The notes beneath the pieces were generated by a model. It was given only the letters and a program-made list of their open reading frames with translations, was not told the origin of the DNA and searched no databases. This document shows, piece after piece, positions 1-9,031 of a stretch of DNA of 45,291 nucleotides. A program made the position numbers and the translations under genes. Numbering within the stretch: the first letter of the stretch is position 1; each line of letters begins with the position of its first letter. The stretch comes from Bermanella sp. (GTDB lineage Bacteria > Pseudomonadota > Gammaproteobacteria > Pseudomonadales > Oceanobacteraceae). Location: contig JAPYOO010000009.1 of NCBI GenBank assembly GCA_029938135.1, forward strand, positions 1 to 45,291, given 5' to 3'.

Positions 1-2
1 TT

Positions 3-584
3 ATAGACGGTCTAAGCATGGCGACGATGTTAGTGACGGCGCAACAATTATTTATAGGTATCGCCTTTGGTTTAGTGCTTGAAGTATTGATGCAAATTTT
101 CATCATGTCAGGGCAAATGGTGGCCATGCAAACGGGCCTGGGTATGGCCCAAATGGTAGACCCATCCAATGGTGTCACTGTGGCGGTGGTGGCGCAGTGG
201 TTTTTAATCTTTGTGAATTTATTGTTTGTTTCTTTAAATGGTCATCTAGTTGCCATAGAAATACTGGTGGACAGTTTTTTTTCGATACCGGTGGGCAGTT
301 CAGGTATAAGTCGCGATACCTTATGGGTGGTGGCAAATCTGGGGCAGTGGATGTTTAGCGCGGCCATTGTATTGGCGTTACCGGCGATTACCGCCATGTT
401 AATGGTAAACTTTGCCTTTGGTACGATGGCCAGACTTGCCCCGCAGCTTAATATATTTGCGGTGGGTTTTCCGGTGACTATGATGCTGGGTTTAATTGTA
501 ATATGGATAACGTTTGGCGGGTATGGCTCACAGTTTCAGGGCCTATTATCTGAGGCATTTCATATTATGCGGGGCTATCGGTAA
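3..584 (+). CDS. fliR: Flagellar biosynthesis protein FliR, 5' truncated by window edge
   Basis: Hydrophobic FliR-like C-terminal sequence (SGQMVAMQTGLGMAQMVDPSNG, PAITAMLMVNFAFGTMARLAPQLNIFAVGFP). The frame is open to the window start and lies directly upstream of flhB. Confidence 0.93.
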   Translation: MDGLSMATMLVTAQQLFIGIAFGLVLEVLMQIFIMSGQMVAMQTGLGMAQMVDPSNGVTVAVVAQWFLIFVNLLFVSLNGHLVAIEILVDSFFSIPVGSSGISRDTLWVVANLGQWMFSAAIVLALPAITAMLMVNFAFGTMARLAPQLNIFAVGFPVTMMLGLIVIWITFGGYGSQFQGLLSEAFHIMRGYR

Positions 585-688
585 TGCATAGTCGCCTTTT
601 TTATGCTGCAGGAATGGCTTTTTTGTGTAGCAATCTACCGTTTAGTAGAGATCCTATATAATGAATAATATTGACGGGAAGTATTTAA

Positions 689-1813
689 ATGGCTGATGAC
701 AGCAGTCAGGAAAAAACAGAAGAACCCACCGCCAAGCGACTTGAAAAGGCCCGTGAAGACGGCCAAATTCCACGCTCCAAGGAGCTCAGTACTAGCCTTA
801 TTTTAATTACGGGTGCGCTTTCTCTATGGATATTCAGCGGGGTGCTGTTTAACGCCGCGCAAAAAATATTCGATTTTAATTATACTCTGCAACGTTTTCA
901 TATATTTGATACCAATCAAATGATCATCCACTTATCCGCATCCATATTACAAGCTATTGTGGCCATTTCGCCGGTTATGATCTTGTTAGTCGTAGCGGCT
1001 ATTTTTGGGCCACTGGCATTGGGTGGCTGGATGTTTAGCGGTAAATCGTTATTGCCAAAACTGGACAGGATTAGCCCTTTGGCAGGTTTTAAACGCATGT
1101 TTAGCGTTAAAAGTTTGGTGGAACTGTTAAAAAGCTGGTTAAAAATTTTTATTGTTGTGGGCACTATATTAGCGTTATTTTTTTCCCTTAAAGACATTGT
1201 ATTTGTCTTAAACCAAGAACCTCACCGCGCGGCAATTTTCCATGCCGCCAACCTTGTTATGACCGGAGCCTTAGCCTTAGCCTTGTGTACCCTATTAGTC
1301 AGCATTGTAGATGTGCCTTTTCAGATTTATGAGTTTACAAAAAAAATGAAAATGAGCCTGCAAGAAATAAAAGATGAGAGTAAAGATACCGAAGGAAAAC
1401 CCGAAGTTAAGCAGCGAGTTAGACAATTACAATATGAAATGAGTCAACGCAGGATGATGAGTGACGTGCCTGATGCGGACGTTATTATCACTAACCCCAC
1501 TCACTACGCGGTGGCATTAAAATATCACAGTGATGAGATGAAGGCGCCCATATTACTGGCCAAAGGCATCGATGAGGTGGCGCTAAAAATTCGAGAAATA
1601 GCCAAACACAAGAGTGTGCCCATAGTAGAAGCGCCCACATTAGCTCGGTCAGTGTATGCATTTACTAAAATAGGCAAAGAAATCCCTGAAGGCTTATATG
1701 TGGCCATCGCTCAAGTGCTGGCGTATGTTTATCAATTGGATCAGTATTTTAAAGGCCAAGGTGAGCGTCCTAAGCAACCAGTCTTCCCCGTCCCCGCCGA
1801 TTTACGCGCGTAA
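689..1813 (+). CDS. flhB: Flagellar biosynthesis protein FlhB
   Basis: Starts MADDSSQEKTEEPTAKRLEKAREDGQIPRSKEL and contains the NPTH autocleavage motif (ADVIITNPTHYAVAL). Confidence 0.97.
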   Translation: MADDSSQEKTEEPTAKRLEKAREDGQIPRSKELSTSLILITGALSLWIFSGVLFNAAQKIFDFNYTLQRFHIFDTNQMIIHLSASILQAIVAISPVMILLVVAAIFGPLALGGWMFSGKSLLPKLDRISPLAGFKRMFSVKSLVELLKSWLKIFIVVGTILALFFSLKDIVFVLNQEPHRAAIFHAANLVMTGALALALCTLLVSIVDVPFQIYEFTKKMKMSLQEIKDESKDTEGKPEVKQRVRQLQYEMSQRRMMSDVPDADVIITNPTHYAVALKYHSDEMKAPILLAKGIDEVALKIREIAKHKSVPIVEAPTLARSVYAFTKIGKEIPEGLYVAIAQVLAYVYQLDQYFKGQGERPKQPVFPVPADLRA

Positions 1814-1885
1814 AACCTTCTTTATAGGTTTTAAACGTATCAAACCTAGCGAGTTAAACAATTAATTATATAGCCAGCTATTCAC

Positions 1886-1901
1886 TGGCCCCCTCTTTGC
1901 A
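1886..1901 (+). promoter_or_regulatory. Putative sigma-54 (-24/-12) promoter upstream of flhA
   Basis: TGGCCC-CCTCT-TTGCA matches TGGCAC-N5-TTGCA with one mismatch, about 70 bp upstream of the flhA ATG. Polar-flagellum flhA operons are commonly sigma-54 dependent. Confidence 0.55.
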
Positions 1902-1972
1902 AATGCCCTTACAGCGTCAATTTATATCAGTGTGAATTCTGCCCTGTAATTTAGTGTTGTTAGGAGTGTTTC

Positions 1973-4159
1973 ATGGCCGCCAGCAAAATATCGATGCCTT
2001 CGGCGAATGTTTTAAACCAAATTTTTCAGCAGGTGCGCGCCTTAACCAAGGGAAACCTGGGTGTGCCATTCATGCTCATGCTCATGTTGGGCATGATGAC
2101 GTTACCGGTTCCCACCATATTATTGGATATCTTTTTTACCTTTAATATTGCGCTGGCCATCGTGGTATTAATGGTCAGTATTTATGCTTCCCGCCCGCTA
2201 GATTTTGCTATTTTTCCCAGTGTTCTACTAGTGGCCACCCTATTAAGGTTGGCGCTAAATGTAGCCTCTACACGCGTGGTCTTGCTTGAGGGGCACGAAG
2301 GCGGCGCGGCGGCCGGTAAAGTCATTGAAGCCTTTGGTGAAGTATTGGTTGGTGGTAATTATGCCGTCGGTTTAGTGGTGTTTTTAATCTTAATGATCAT
2401 TAACTTTGTGGTGGTCACCAAAGGCGCGGGGCGTGTATCTGAAGTAAGTGCTCGTTTTACCTTGGATGCGATGCCGGGCAAGCAAATGGCCATAGATGCC
2501 GATTTAAATGCAGGGTTAATCGATGCAGATCAGGCCAAAGAGCGCCGTACTGACGTGGCTAACGAGGCGGATTTTTACGGTTCCATGGATGGTGCCAGTA
2601 AATTTGTAAAAGGGGATGCGGTGGCGGGCATGCTCATTTTAATCATTAATATTTTAGGTGGGCTGGTCATTGGCATGGTGCAGCACGATCTAGATTTTTC
2701 TCGTGCCACCGAAGTGTATGCCTTGCTCACCATTGGTGATGGTCTAGTGGCGCAAATTCCCAGTCTATTATTGTCTACCGCCACGGCAATTATTGTGACG
2801 CGCAATAACAGTAAAGAAAATATGGGCAGTCAAATTTTCACACAAATGTTTGATACCAGCCGTTCATTATCGGTGGCCGGTGGGGTATTGATATTAATGG
2901 GCTTAGTGCCTGGCATGCCTCATTTGGCCTTCTTGGGTTTAGGCTCGTTAGCATTAGCAGGGGCTTATTTGATTTATAGAAAAAATAAGCAGCCTGATAT
3001 CGTCGATGAAGGCGTTGGGGGCACGGCTCGTCAGGCGGCAAAAAAGGCCGGATCTTCTCAAGCGGCGGGTCAGTCGGTGCCAGCTTTACCCGGGGGGGAC
3101 TCCAAAGAAGTGGATTGGGACGATGTGGAAAATGTAGACATCATTGGTTTAGAAGTGGGTTATCGCTTGATTCCTTTAGTGGACAAAAATCAAGGTGGCC
3201 AATTGCTCAGTCGCATCAAGGGTATTCGTCGTAAATTGTCACAGGACTTGGGTTTTTTAGTGCCCAGTGTGCACATACGCGACAACTTAGACTTATTGCC
3301 CAACGCCTATCGTATTCAGCTTATGGGGGTGAGCATTGCCGAAGCCGAAATAGAGCCGGATAAAGATATGGCCATCAATCCCGGGCAAGTGTTTGGTAAG
3401 TTAGACGGAATAGCCACACAAGATCCAGCCTTTGGTTTGGAGGCGGTGTGGATTGACGCCACCAAAAAAGATCAGGCACAAACGTTAGGTTACACAGTGG
3501 TGGATTCCAGTACGGTGGTGGCCACCCATTTAAATCAACTTTTACAAAAGCATGCCAGTGAACTCATTGGTCATGAAGAAGTGCAAAAAATGCTGGATAG
3601 ACTGGCACAGATCTCTCCTAAATTGGCTGAAGAGCTCGTGCCTAATACTCTTAACCTCAGTCAATTACTGGGTGTATTGCAAAGCCTGTTACGTGAAGGG
3701 GTGCCGGTGCGCGATATTCGCAGTATCGCCGAGGCCTTGGCGAATACCTCGGTAGACAGTCAAGATACCGCCGCCTTAATTGTGATGGTGCGTCGTGTAC
3801 TGAAGCGCCTTATCGTACAAAGCATCTATGGCAATGTAGATGACCTGCCTGTGATTACCCTAGAGCCATCTTTGGAACAGTTATTGCTGAAGACAGTACA
3901 GCAGAGCAAACAACAAACAGGTTCCAGTGACAATATGATATTAGAGCCCTCCATGACCGAGAAACTACAGACGTCGTTACTGGAAGCTACTCGCAACCAA
4001 GAAATGGCCGGTAATCCAGCGGTACTGTTGGTGAGCAATATCTTACGTCCCGTGCTGGCTAATTTTGTACGTTCCTTAATGGATAATTTACACGTGTTGT
4101 CGTATCAAGAGATTCCCGATAACAAGCAAATAACCATTGCCGCGACCATCGGGGCTTGA
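1973..4159 (+). CDS. flhA: Flagellar biosynthesis protein FlhA
   Basis: 728 aa with FlhA/FHIPEP hallmarks (RPLDFAIFPSVLLVATLLRLALNVASTRVVL, GDGLVAQIPSLLLSTATAIIVTR). Confidence 0.97.
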   Translation: MAASKISMPSANVLNQIFQQVRALTKGNLGVPFMLMLMLGMMTLPVPTILLDIFFTFNIALAIVVLMVSIYASRPLDFAIFPSVLLVATLLRLALNVASTRVVLLEGHEGGAAAGKVIEAFGEVLVGGNYAVGLVVFLILMIINFVVVTKGAGRVSEVSARFTLDAMPGKQMAIDADLNAGLIDADQAKERRTDVANEADFYGSMDGASKFVKGDAVAGMLILIINILGGLVIGMVQHDLDFSRATEVYALLTIGDGLVAQIPSLLLSTATAIIVTRNNSKENMGSQIFTQMFDTSRSLSVAGGVLILMGLVPGMPHLAFLGLGSLALAGAYLIYRKNKQPDIVDEGVGGTARQAAKKAGSSQAAGQSVPALPGGDSKEVDWDDVENVDIIGLEVGYRLIPLVDKNQGGQLLSRIKGIRRKLSQDLGFLVPSVHIRDNLDLLPNAYRIQLMGVSIAEAEIEPDKDMAINPGQVFGKLDGIATQDPAFGLEAVWIDATKKDQAQTLGYTVVDSSTVVATHLNQLLQKHASELIGHEEVQKMLDRLAQISPKLAEELVPNTLNLSQLLGVLQSLLREGVPVRDIRSIAEALANTSVDSQDTAALIVMVRRVLKRLIVQSIYGNVDDLPVITLEPSLEQLLLKTVQQSKQQTGSSDNMILEPSMTEKLQTSLLEATRNQEMAGNPAVLLVSNILRPVLANFVRSLMDNLHVLSYQEIPDNKQITIAATIGA

Positions 4160-4204
4160 AACTAATATGACACCTTATATTTTAAAAAGTACTGGAGGGA
4201 AATT

Positions 4205-5758
4205 ATGAAAGTAAAACGCTTTACCGCCACCAGTATGCAAAAAGCGTTAAAAAGCGTGCGCAACGAGATGGGTCCCGATGCGGTTATTCTTTCTAACCAT
4301 CGGGTAAAAGGTGGCGTTGAAATTATAGTGGCTCAAAACTATGAGCCCATAAGCGCTCATACGTCGCCGACGCCCTATGTTAACGAGGATTATCAGCCTG
4401 TAAAATCGAATGTAGCCGCCAAAGCTAAACCAAGTAATTATGTCGCGGCTCCAAAATCTTTTTTAGCGGATGAACTCGATAAAATAACAAGATCGACCCC
4501 TCCTGCCGCTAAACCACCTGTGGCCAAAAAAATGGCCGTTAAAAGTGACAGTAAAGCGCCTTCTAATCCGTGGCCATTTTTAAGCAGTGATGAACGTAAT
4601 GATGTGGAGGAACAGCTGCGGCTACAAGATCAGCTTGAATCGTTAAAGACCCTGCGCGAAACGTCCCCCATTCAATTACCCCAAGACAAAGCGGGTTTGC
4701 AGCAAGCCTTAGAAAATATAAAACACCAGCGTGAAGAGGGTGGTGGCTCACCTATAGAATTCATCAATACAAAGAGTAAACCCGTTGTAAACGAGGTAAT
4801 GCCAGAAGCCAATAAACAATTAATTGATGAGGTTCGCAACGAACTGCACGACCTTACCGAAATGCTTAAGGCCAACTCAAATAAACCCTTAGTTGAGCGC
4901 TCTCAACCCGTCAGTTTTATGTGGAAAAAATACAGCCCCAGCAATGCCTTACAGGCCAAACTGTGGGCGCGACTAGAGAGCATGGGTTTTGATGAATGGC
5001 TGATTTATCAACTGTTGGGCAAACTAGAAAGCCAACAAGATGAAAAGCTGGCGTGGCAATCGTGCTTACAAGAATTAAGTAATCACTTAAACATGTGCCC
5101 AAGCGATCTTTTAAAGGGTGGGGGCATTTTTGCTTTAGTTGGCCCTACAGGAGCAGGTAAAACCACCACCATCGCTAAAATGGCGGTGCGTTTTACCCTA
5201 GAGCATGAAGGCGCCAAAGTAGGTTTGATTACGATGGATAACTATCGCTTGGCAGCCCACGATCAATTACGCACATTAGGGCAAATTTTAGGTGTACAAG
5301 TGCTAGTGGCCGATCAGGAGCACAGTTTATTGGGGTGTATTGAAGCTTTGCAGGAGTGTGATCTGGTATTAATTGATACCGCGGGCCTGAGCCCTGAACA
5401 TCCTATGTTGGAATATCAGTTGGCACAATTGGCCCAACTAAAAGGCCGTATTAATACTTTATTAACCTTACCGGCCACCAGTAATAGCAGAGTGCTGCGT
5501 AAGGTCTATCATAATTATAAGGCAGCACACTTAACCGGTTGTGTATTAAGTAAGGTAGACGAAGCGAGCAGTCTAGGGGAAGCCATTAGTGTGTTATTAG
5601 AAAGCGCTTTGCCATTACATTACATTACCGACGGTCAACGCATACCGGACGATTTTCAGCGTGTGCATGCAAAAGGTTTAGTGAAGCGTGTGGTGCAGGT
5701 GGCGAAACAAGAGCAGCAGTTAGCGTATACCACGGGTTTGGCGGCAGGAGCATGGTAG
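4205..5758 (+). CDS. flhF: Flagellar biosynthesis SRP-family GTPase FlhF
   Basis: MKVKRFTATSMQKALKSVRNEMGPDAVILSN N-terminus; SRP GTPase G domain (GPTGAGKTTTIAKMAVRF, DTAGLSP). Confidence 0.95.
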   Translation: MKVKRFTATSMQKALKSVRNEMGPDAVILSNHRVKGGVEIIVAQNYEPISAHTSPTPYVNEDYQPVKSNVAAKAKPSNYVAAPKSFLADELDKITRSTPPAAKPPVAKKMAVKSDSKAPSNPWPFLSSDERNDVEEQLRLQDQLESLKTLRETSPIQLPQDKAGLQQALENIKHQREEGGGSPIEFINTKSKPVVNEVMPEANKQLIDEVRNELHDLTEMLKANSNKPLVERSQPVSFMWKKYSPSNALQAKLWARLESMGFDEWLIYQLLGKLESQQDEKLAWQSCLQELSNHLNMCPSDLLKGGGIFALVGPTGAGKTTTIAKMAVRFTLEHEGAKVGLITMDNYRLAAHDQLRTLGQILGVQVLVADQEHSLLGCIEALQECDLVLIDTAGLSPEHPMLEYQLAQLAQLKGRINTLLTLPATSNSRVLRKVYHNYKAAHLTGCVLSKVDEASSLGEAISVLLESALPLHYITDGQRIPDDFQRVHAKGLVKRVVQVAKQEQQLAYTTGLAAGAW

Positions 5759-5822
5759 TGATGAGAAATAATAAAAATAAGGTTTATACATATACAGTTT
5801 ACCCAGTAATTAAGGTGAAAAA

Positions 5823-6641
5823 ATGCATCCAGTACAAGTAATTGCCGTAACCGGTGGCAAAGGTGGGGTGGGCAAGAGCAACGTGTCGGTAAATTTGAGT
5901 ATCGCTTTGGCTGAATTAGGCCGTAAAGTGGTGTTGCTGGATGCCGATCTAGGCTTAGCAAACATTGACATTTTATTGGGCATTCACGCAAAAAATAATA
6001 TCAGCAATGTATTAAGCGGCGAAATCACGCTACGTGATGTTTTAGTGACGGGTCCTGGCGGCATTCGTATTATACCGGCCGCATCGGGCACTCAAGCCAT
6101 GGCCAGTTTAGCGCCGGTTGAACACGCGGGTTTGATTCGAGCTTTCAGCACTATCAGTGATCAGTTAGACATATTAGTGGTGGATACCGCTGCGGGCATT
6201 GGTGATGCTGTGACCAGTTTTGTGAAAGCCAGCCAAGAAGTGTTGATAGTGGTAACGGATGAACCCACCAGTATTACGGATGCTTACGCGCTTATAAAAT
6301 TACTTAATCGCGATCATGGTTTATTCCGTTTTCGGGTATTGGCCAACATGGTGAAAAGCAGCCAGGACGGCCATAACTTATTTGCGAAAATGACCAAAGT
6401 AACCGACCGCTTCCTCGATGTGGCTTTACAATATGTGGGCTGCATTCCGTTTGATGATTCAGTTAAACGTGCGGTGCAGCGCCAACGTGCGGTGGTGGAA
6501 GCGTATCCTCGTGCAAAGGCCTCCTTGGCTTTTAAATCCTTGGCTAAAAAAGTCGATGGCTGGCCCTTACCCACGACGCCAAGAGGCAATCTAGAGTTCT
6601 TTGTGGAGAATTTAGTCCGCACCGCCGAGCCTGAAAAATGA
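5823..6641 (+). CDS. flhG: MinD/ParA-like flagellar number regulator FlhG (FleN)
   Basis: MHPVQVIAVTGGKGGVGKSNVSVNLSIALAELGRKVVLLDADLGLANIDILLG; located between flhF and fliA. Confidence 0.95.
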   Translation: MHPVQVIAVTGGKGGVGKSNVSVNLSIALAELGRKVVLLDADLGLANIDILLGIHAKNNISNVLSGEITLRDVLVTGPGGIRIIPAASGTQAMASLAPVEHAGLIRAFSTISDQLDILVVDTAAGIGDAVTSFVKASQEVLIVVTDEPTSITDAYALIKLLNRDHGLFRFRVLANMVKSSQDGHNLFAKMTKVTDRFLDVALQYVGCIPFDDSVKRAVQRQRAVVEAYPRAKASLAFKSLAKKVDGWPLPTTPRGNLEFFVENLVRTAEPEK

Positions 6642-6727
6642 TCATAGGACACGTTTATAACCATTTTATTTTTTTAAATGGAACAAGCTTGGCTAAAATA
6701 TACGCTCAGACAGTAGATGCTTAAGGC

Positions 6728-7468
6728 ATGGCCATGACAGGGGGAGTTGCCTTGTACAGCGATCAAAAACCGGATTATGACCAGCTTATCGAGCAGCATG
6801 CCACGCTCGTGAAGCGCATTGGGCACCATTTAAAAGGGCGCTTACCCGCCAGTGTGCAAGTGGATGACTTAATTCAATCGGGCATGATTGGCTTGATGGA
6901 GGCGGCACGTAAATACGAGCCCAGCAAAGGCGCCAGCTTTGAAACCTACGCGGGCATTCGCATTCGCGGTGCCATGCTGGATGAAATTCGTAAAGGCGAT
7001 TGGGCGCCACGTAGTGTGCATCGTAACAGTCGCCGTATAGCGGAGGCGATTCGCTTTGTAGAAGGGCAAACCGGCTGTGACGCCAAGGACAGTGACGTGG
7101 CCCAAGCATTGGACATGTCACTGGAGCAGTACCATCATCAGCTACAAGATGGCATGGGCTCACGACTGTTCAGTTTTGAAGAGTTACTGTCGCAACAAGG
7201 GGAGCGTGAAGGCGGCATAGCGGGCGGCACAGACAGCCCTCTGGCCGGTTTGCAAAGTGAACATTTTAAGCAGCATCTTGCCCGCGCCATTAAAGGCCTG
7301 CCTGACCGTGAACAGCTGGTATTGGCTCTATACTATGATGAAGAGCTCAACTTAAAGGAAATAGGCGCCGTGCTGGAAGTGAGTGAGTCCAGGGTGAGTC
7401 AGATTCATAGTCAGGCAGCGCATCGCTTGCGTGCTCGTCTGAGTGAATGGGTTGAAAAACAAAGTTAG
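6728..7468 (+). CDS. fliA: Flagellar sigma factor FliA (sigma-28)
   Basis: LPASVQVDDLIQSGMIGLMEAARKY...SFETYAGIRIRGAMLDEIRKGDWAPRSVHRNSR; region 4 LNLKEIGAVLEVSESRVSQIHSQAAHRLRARL. Confidence 0.95.
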   Translation: MAMTGGVALYSDQKPDYDQLIEQHATLVKRIGHHLKGRLPASVQVDDLIQSGMIGLMEAARKYEPSKGASFETYAGIRIRGAMLDEIRKGDWAPRSVHRNSRRIAEAIRFVEGQTGCDAKDSDVAQALDMSLEQYHHQLQDGMGSRLFSFEELLSQQGEREGGIAGGTDSPLAGLQSEHFKQHLARAIKGLPDREQLVLALYYDEELNLKEIGAVLEVSESRVSQIHSQAAHRLRARLSEWVEKQS

Positions 7469-7694
7469 ATTTAAGAGCACACATCGTAAGCTATTTCTTT
7501 GAGGTTAATTTTTGCATCACTTTTTTTACTGAACGACGTTGTTTATTTAAGGGCTGTTACACGTTAAAAGCCTGAATTAAACAGACGTCAGCCACTAATT
7601 GTTTAAATCATTGTTTACTGCGCTGGATTACTGACTAAGTGTGACTAGACTAAAACTAGGCATTAAAGTCAAGCCGGGGCACTGGGAGGTAGCT

Positions 7695-8078
7695 TTGGAT
7701 AAAAATATGAAGATTCTCGTTGTAGATGATTTCTCTACTATGAGGCGCATTATTAAAAATCTTTTGCGGGATTTGGGTTTTACCAATACATCGGAGGCGG
7801 ATGATGGCAATACCGCGTTACCCATGCTGCAAAGTGGTAATTTTGATTTTCTTGTAACCGACTGGAATATGCCGGGAATGACGGGAATTGAACTACTAAA
7901 ACATGTGCGCGAAGATGAGAGATTAAAAGACTTACCTGTTCTAATGGTAACCGCTGAGGCTAAGCGTGACCAAATTGTGGCGGCCGCTCAGGCTGGCGTA
8001 AATGGTTATGTTATTAAGCCGTTTACAGCCGCGGTATTAAAGGAAAAAATTGATAAAATATTTGAACGAGCGGGATAG
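7695..8078 (+). CDS. cheY: Chemotaxis response regulator CheY
   Basis: [25 protein letters not shown]...[15 protein letters not shown]...[20 protein letters not shown]. The ORF track starts at 7641; the likely start is TTG 7695 (GGAGG just upstream) or ATG 7707. Confidence 0.94.
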   Translation: MDKNMKILVVDDFSTMRRIIKNLLRDLGFTNTSEADDGNTALPMLQSGNFDFLVTDWNMPGMTGIELLKHVREDERLKDLPVLMVTAEAKRDQIVAAAQAGVNGYVIKPFTAAVLKEKIDKIFERAG

Positions 8079-8171
8079 GGAACATTCAACCGCATGTGGA
8101 TTTCGTTCAGGTATTTTTATTTGGGACCAATTCCTAAAACTGTGTTGGACCAAAGATGACAGGATATTTCC

Positions 8172-8951
8172 ATGACGACAATGGAGTTGCAAGACCCAGG
8201 CGATGACTTTGAGAAATTATTCTCTGATAAAGCCAAAGAGTTAATGGGTCGTTTAGAGAAAAATGACTTGGCCGGTGCAGTCGGCTTAATTCAAGAATTG
8301 CAAAAAGTTCGCGACGAAAACCTCTATCAAGAAATAGGACAATTGACCCGCGCGCTGCACGAATCCATTAAAAAATTTAAGCTTGATAGCGGTGTAAAAG
8401 GCGCTGGCTCGGATATAGACGAGGCCAATGACGGGCTCGCGTATGTGGTGGAAATGACGGCTAAGGCTGCCAATAAAACCATGGACAAAGTGGAAGACAG
8501 TTTGCCTTTATCGCAAGATATTTCTGCTGGGTCGAGTGAAATAGATCAAGAATGGCAGCGGTTTTTAAATAAAGAATTAAACCCTTCTGAATTTAGAGAG
8601 CTTTGCAAAAAAATTACGGTGTTCTTAAAAAGTACCGGTACTAACACTAAAAAGCTTAATCAAAACTTAAATGACATTTTATTGGCTCAAGACTTTCAAG
8701 ACTTAACGGGTCAAGTGATTCAAAAGGTCACCACGATGGTGACGGATGTTGAGGCGCGTCTAGTTAATCTTGTGTCCATGGCCGGACATGTGGATCAGTT
8801 GACCGGCATGCAGCATGGTGAGATTAAAGTCGAGAGCAAAGAAGAAAATATTGATAAAGGGGTTGGCCCCCAAGTCAACGCCGATGAATTAGAAGATGTT
8901 GCCTCGAATCAGGATGATGTGGACGATCTTCTCTCGAGCTTAGGGTTTTGA
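8172..8951 (+). CDS. cheZ: CheY phosphatase CheZ
   Basis: LLAQDFQDLTGQVIQKVTTMV catalytic helix and C-terminal CheY-binding tail DDVDDLLSSLGF. Confidence 0.94.
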   Translation: MTTMELQDPGDDFEKLFSDKAKELMGRLEKNDLAGAVGLIQELQKVRDENLYQEIGQLTRALHESIKKFKLDSGVKGAGSDIDEANDGLAYVVEMTAKAANKTMDKVEDSLPLSQDISAGSSEIDQEWQRFLNKELNPSEFRELCKKITVFLKSTGTNTKKLNQNLNDILLAQDFQDLTGQVIQKVTTMVTDVEARLVNLVSMAGHVDQLTGMQHGEIKVESKEENIDKGVGPQVNADELEDVASNQDDVDDLLSSLGF

Positions 8952-9031
8952 AGCTTAGAGAGATCGCAAAATTTTAAAATAAAAGAAGGCACTAAAAATT
9001 GCCTTACTTTGATTTTTAAAGAGGAAATAGG

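Noticed and set aside
7640-7700. Sigma-28 promoter upstream of cheY
   Set aside because: TAAA and GCCG-like pieces exist but spacing does not match the consensus convincingly.
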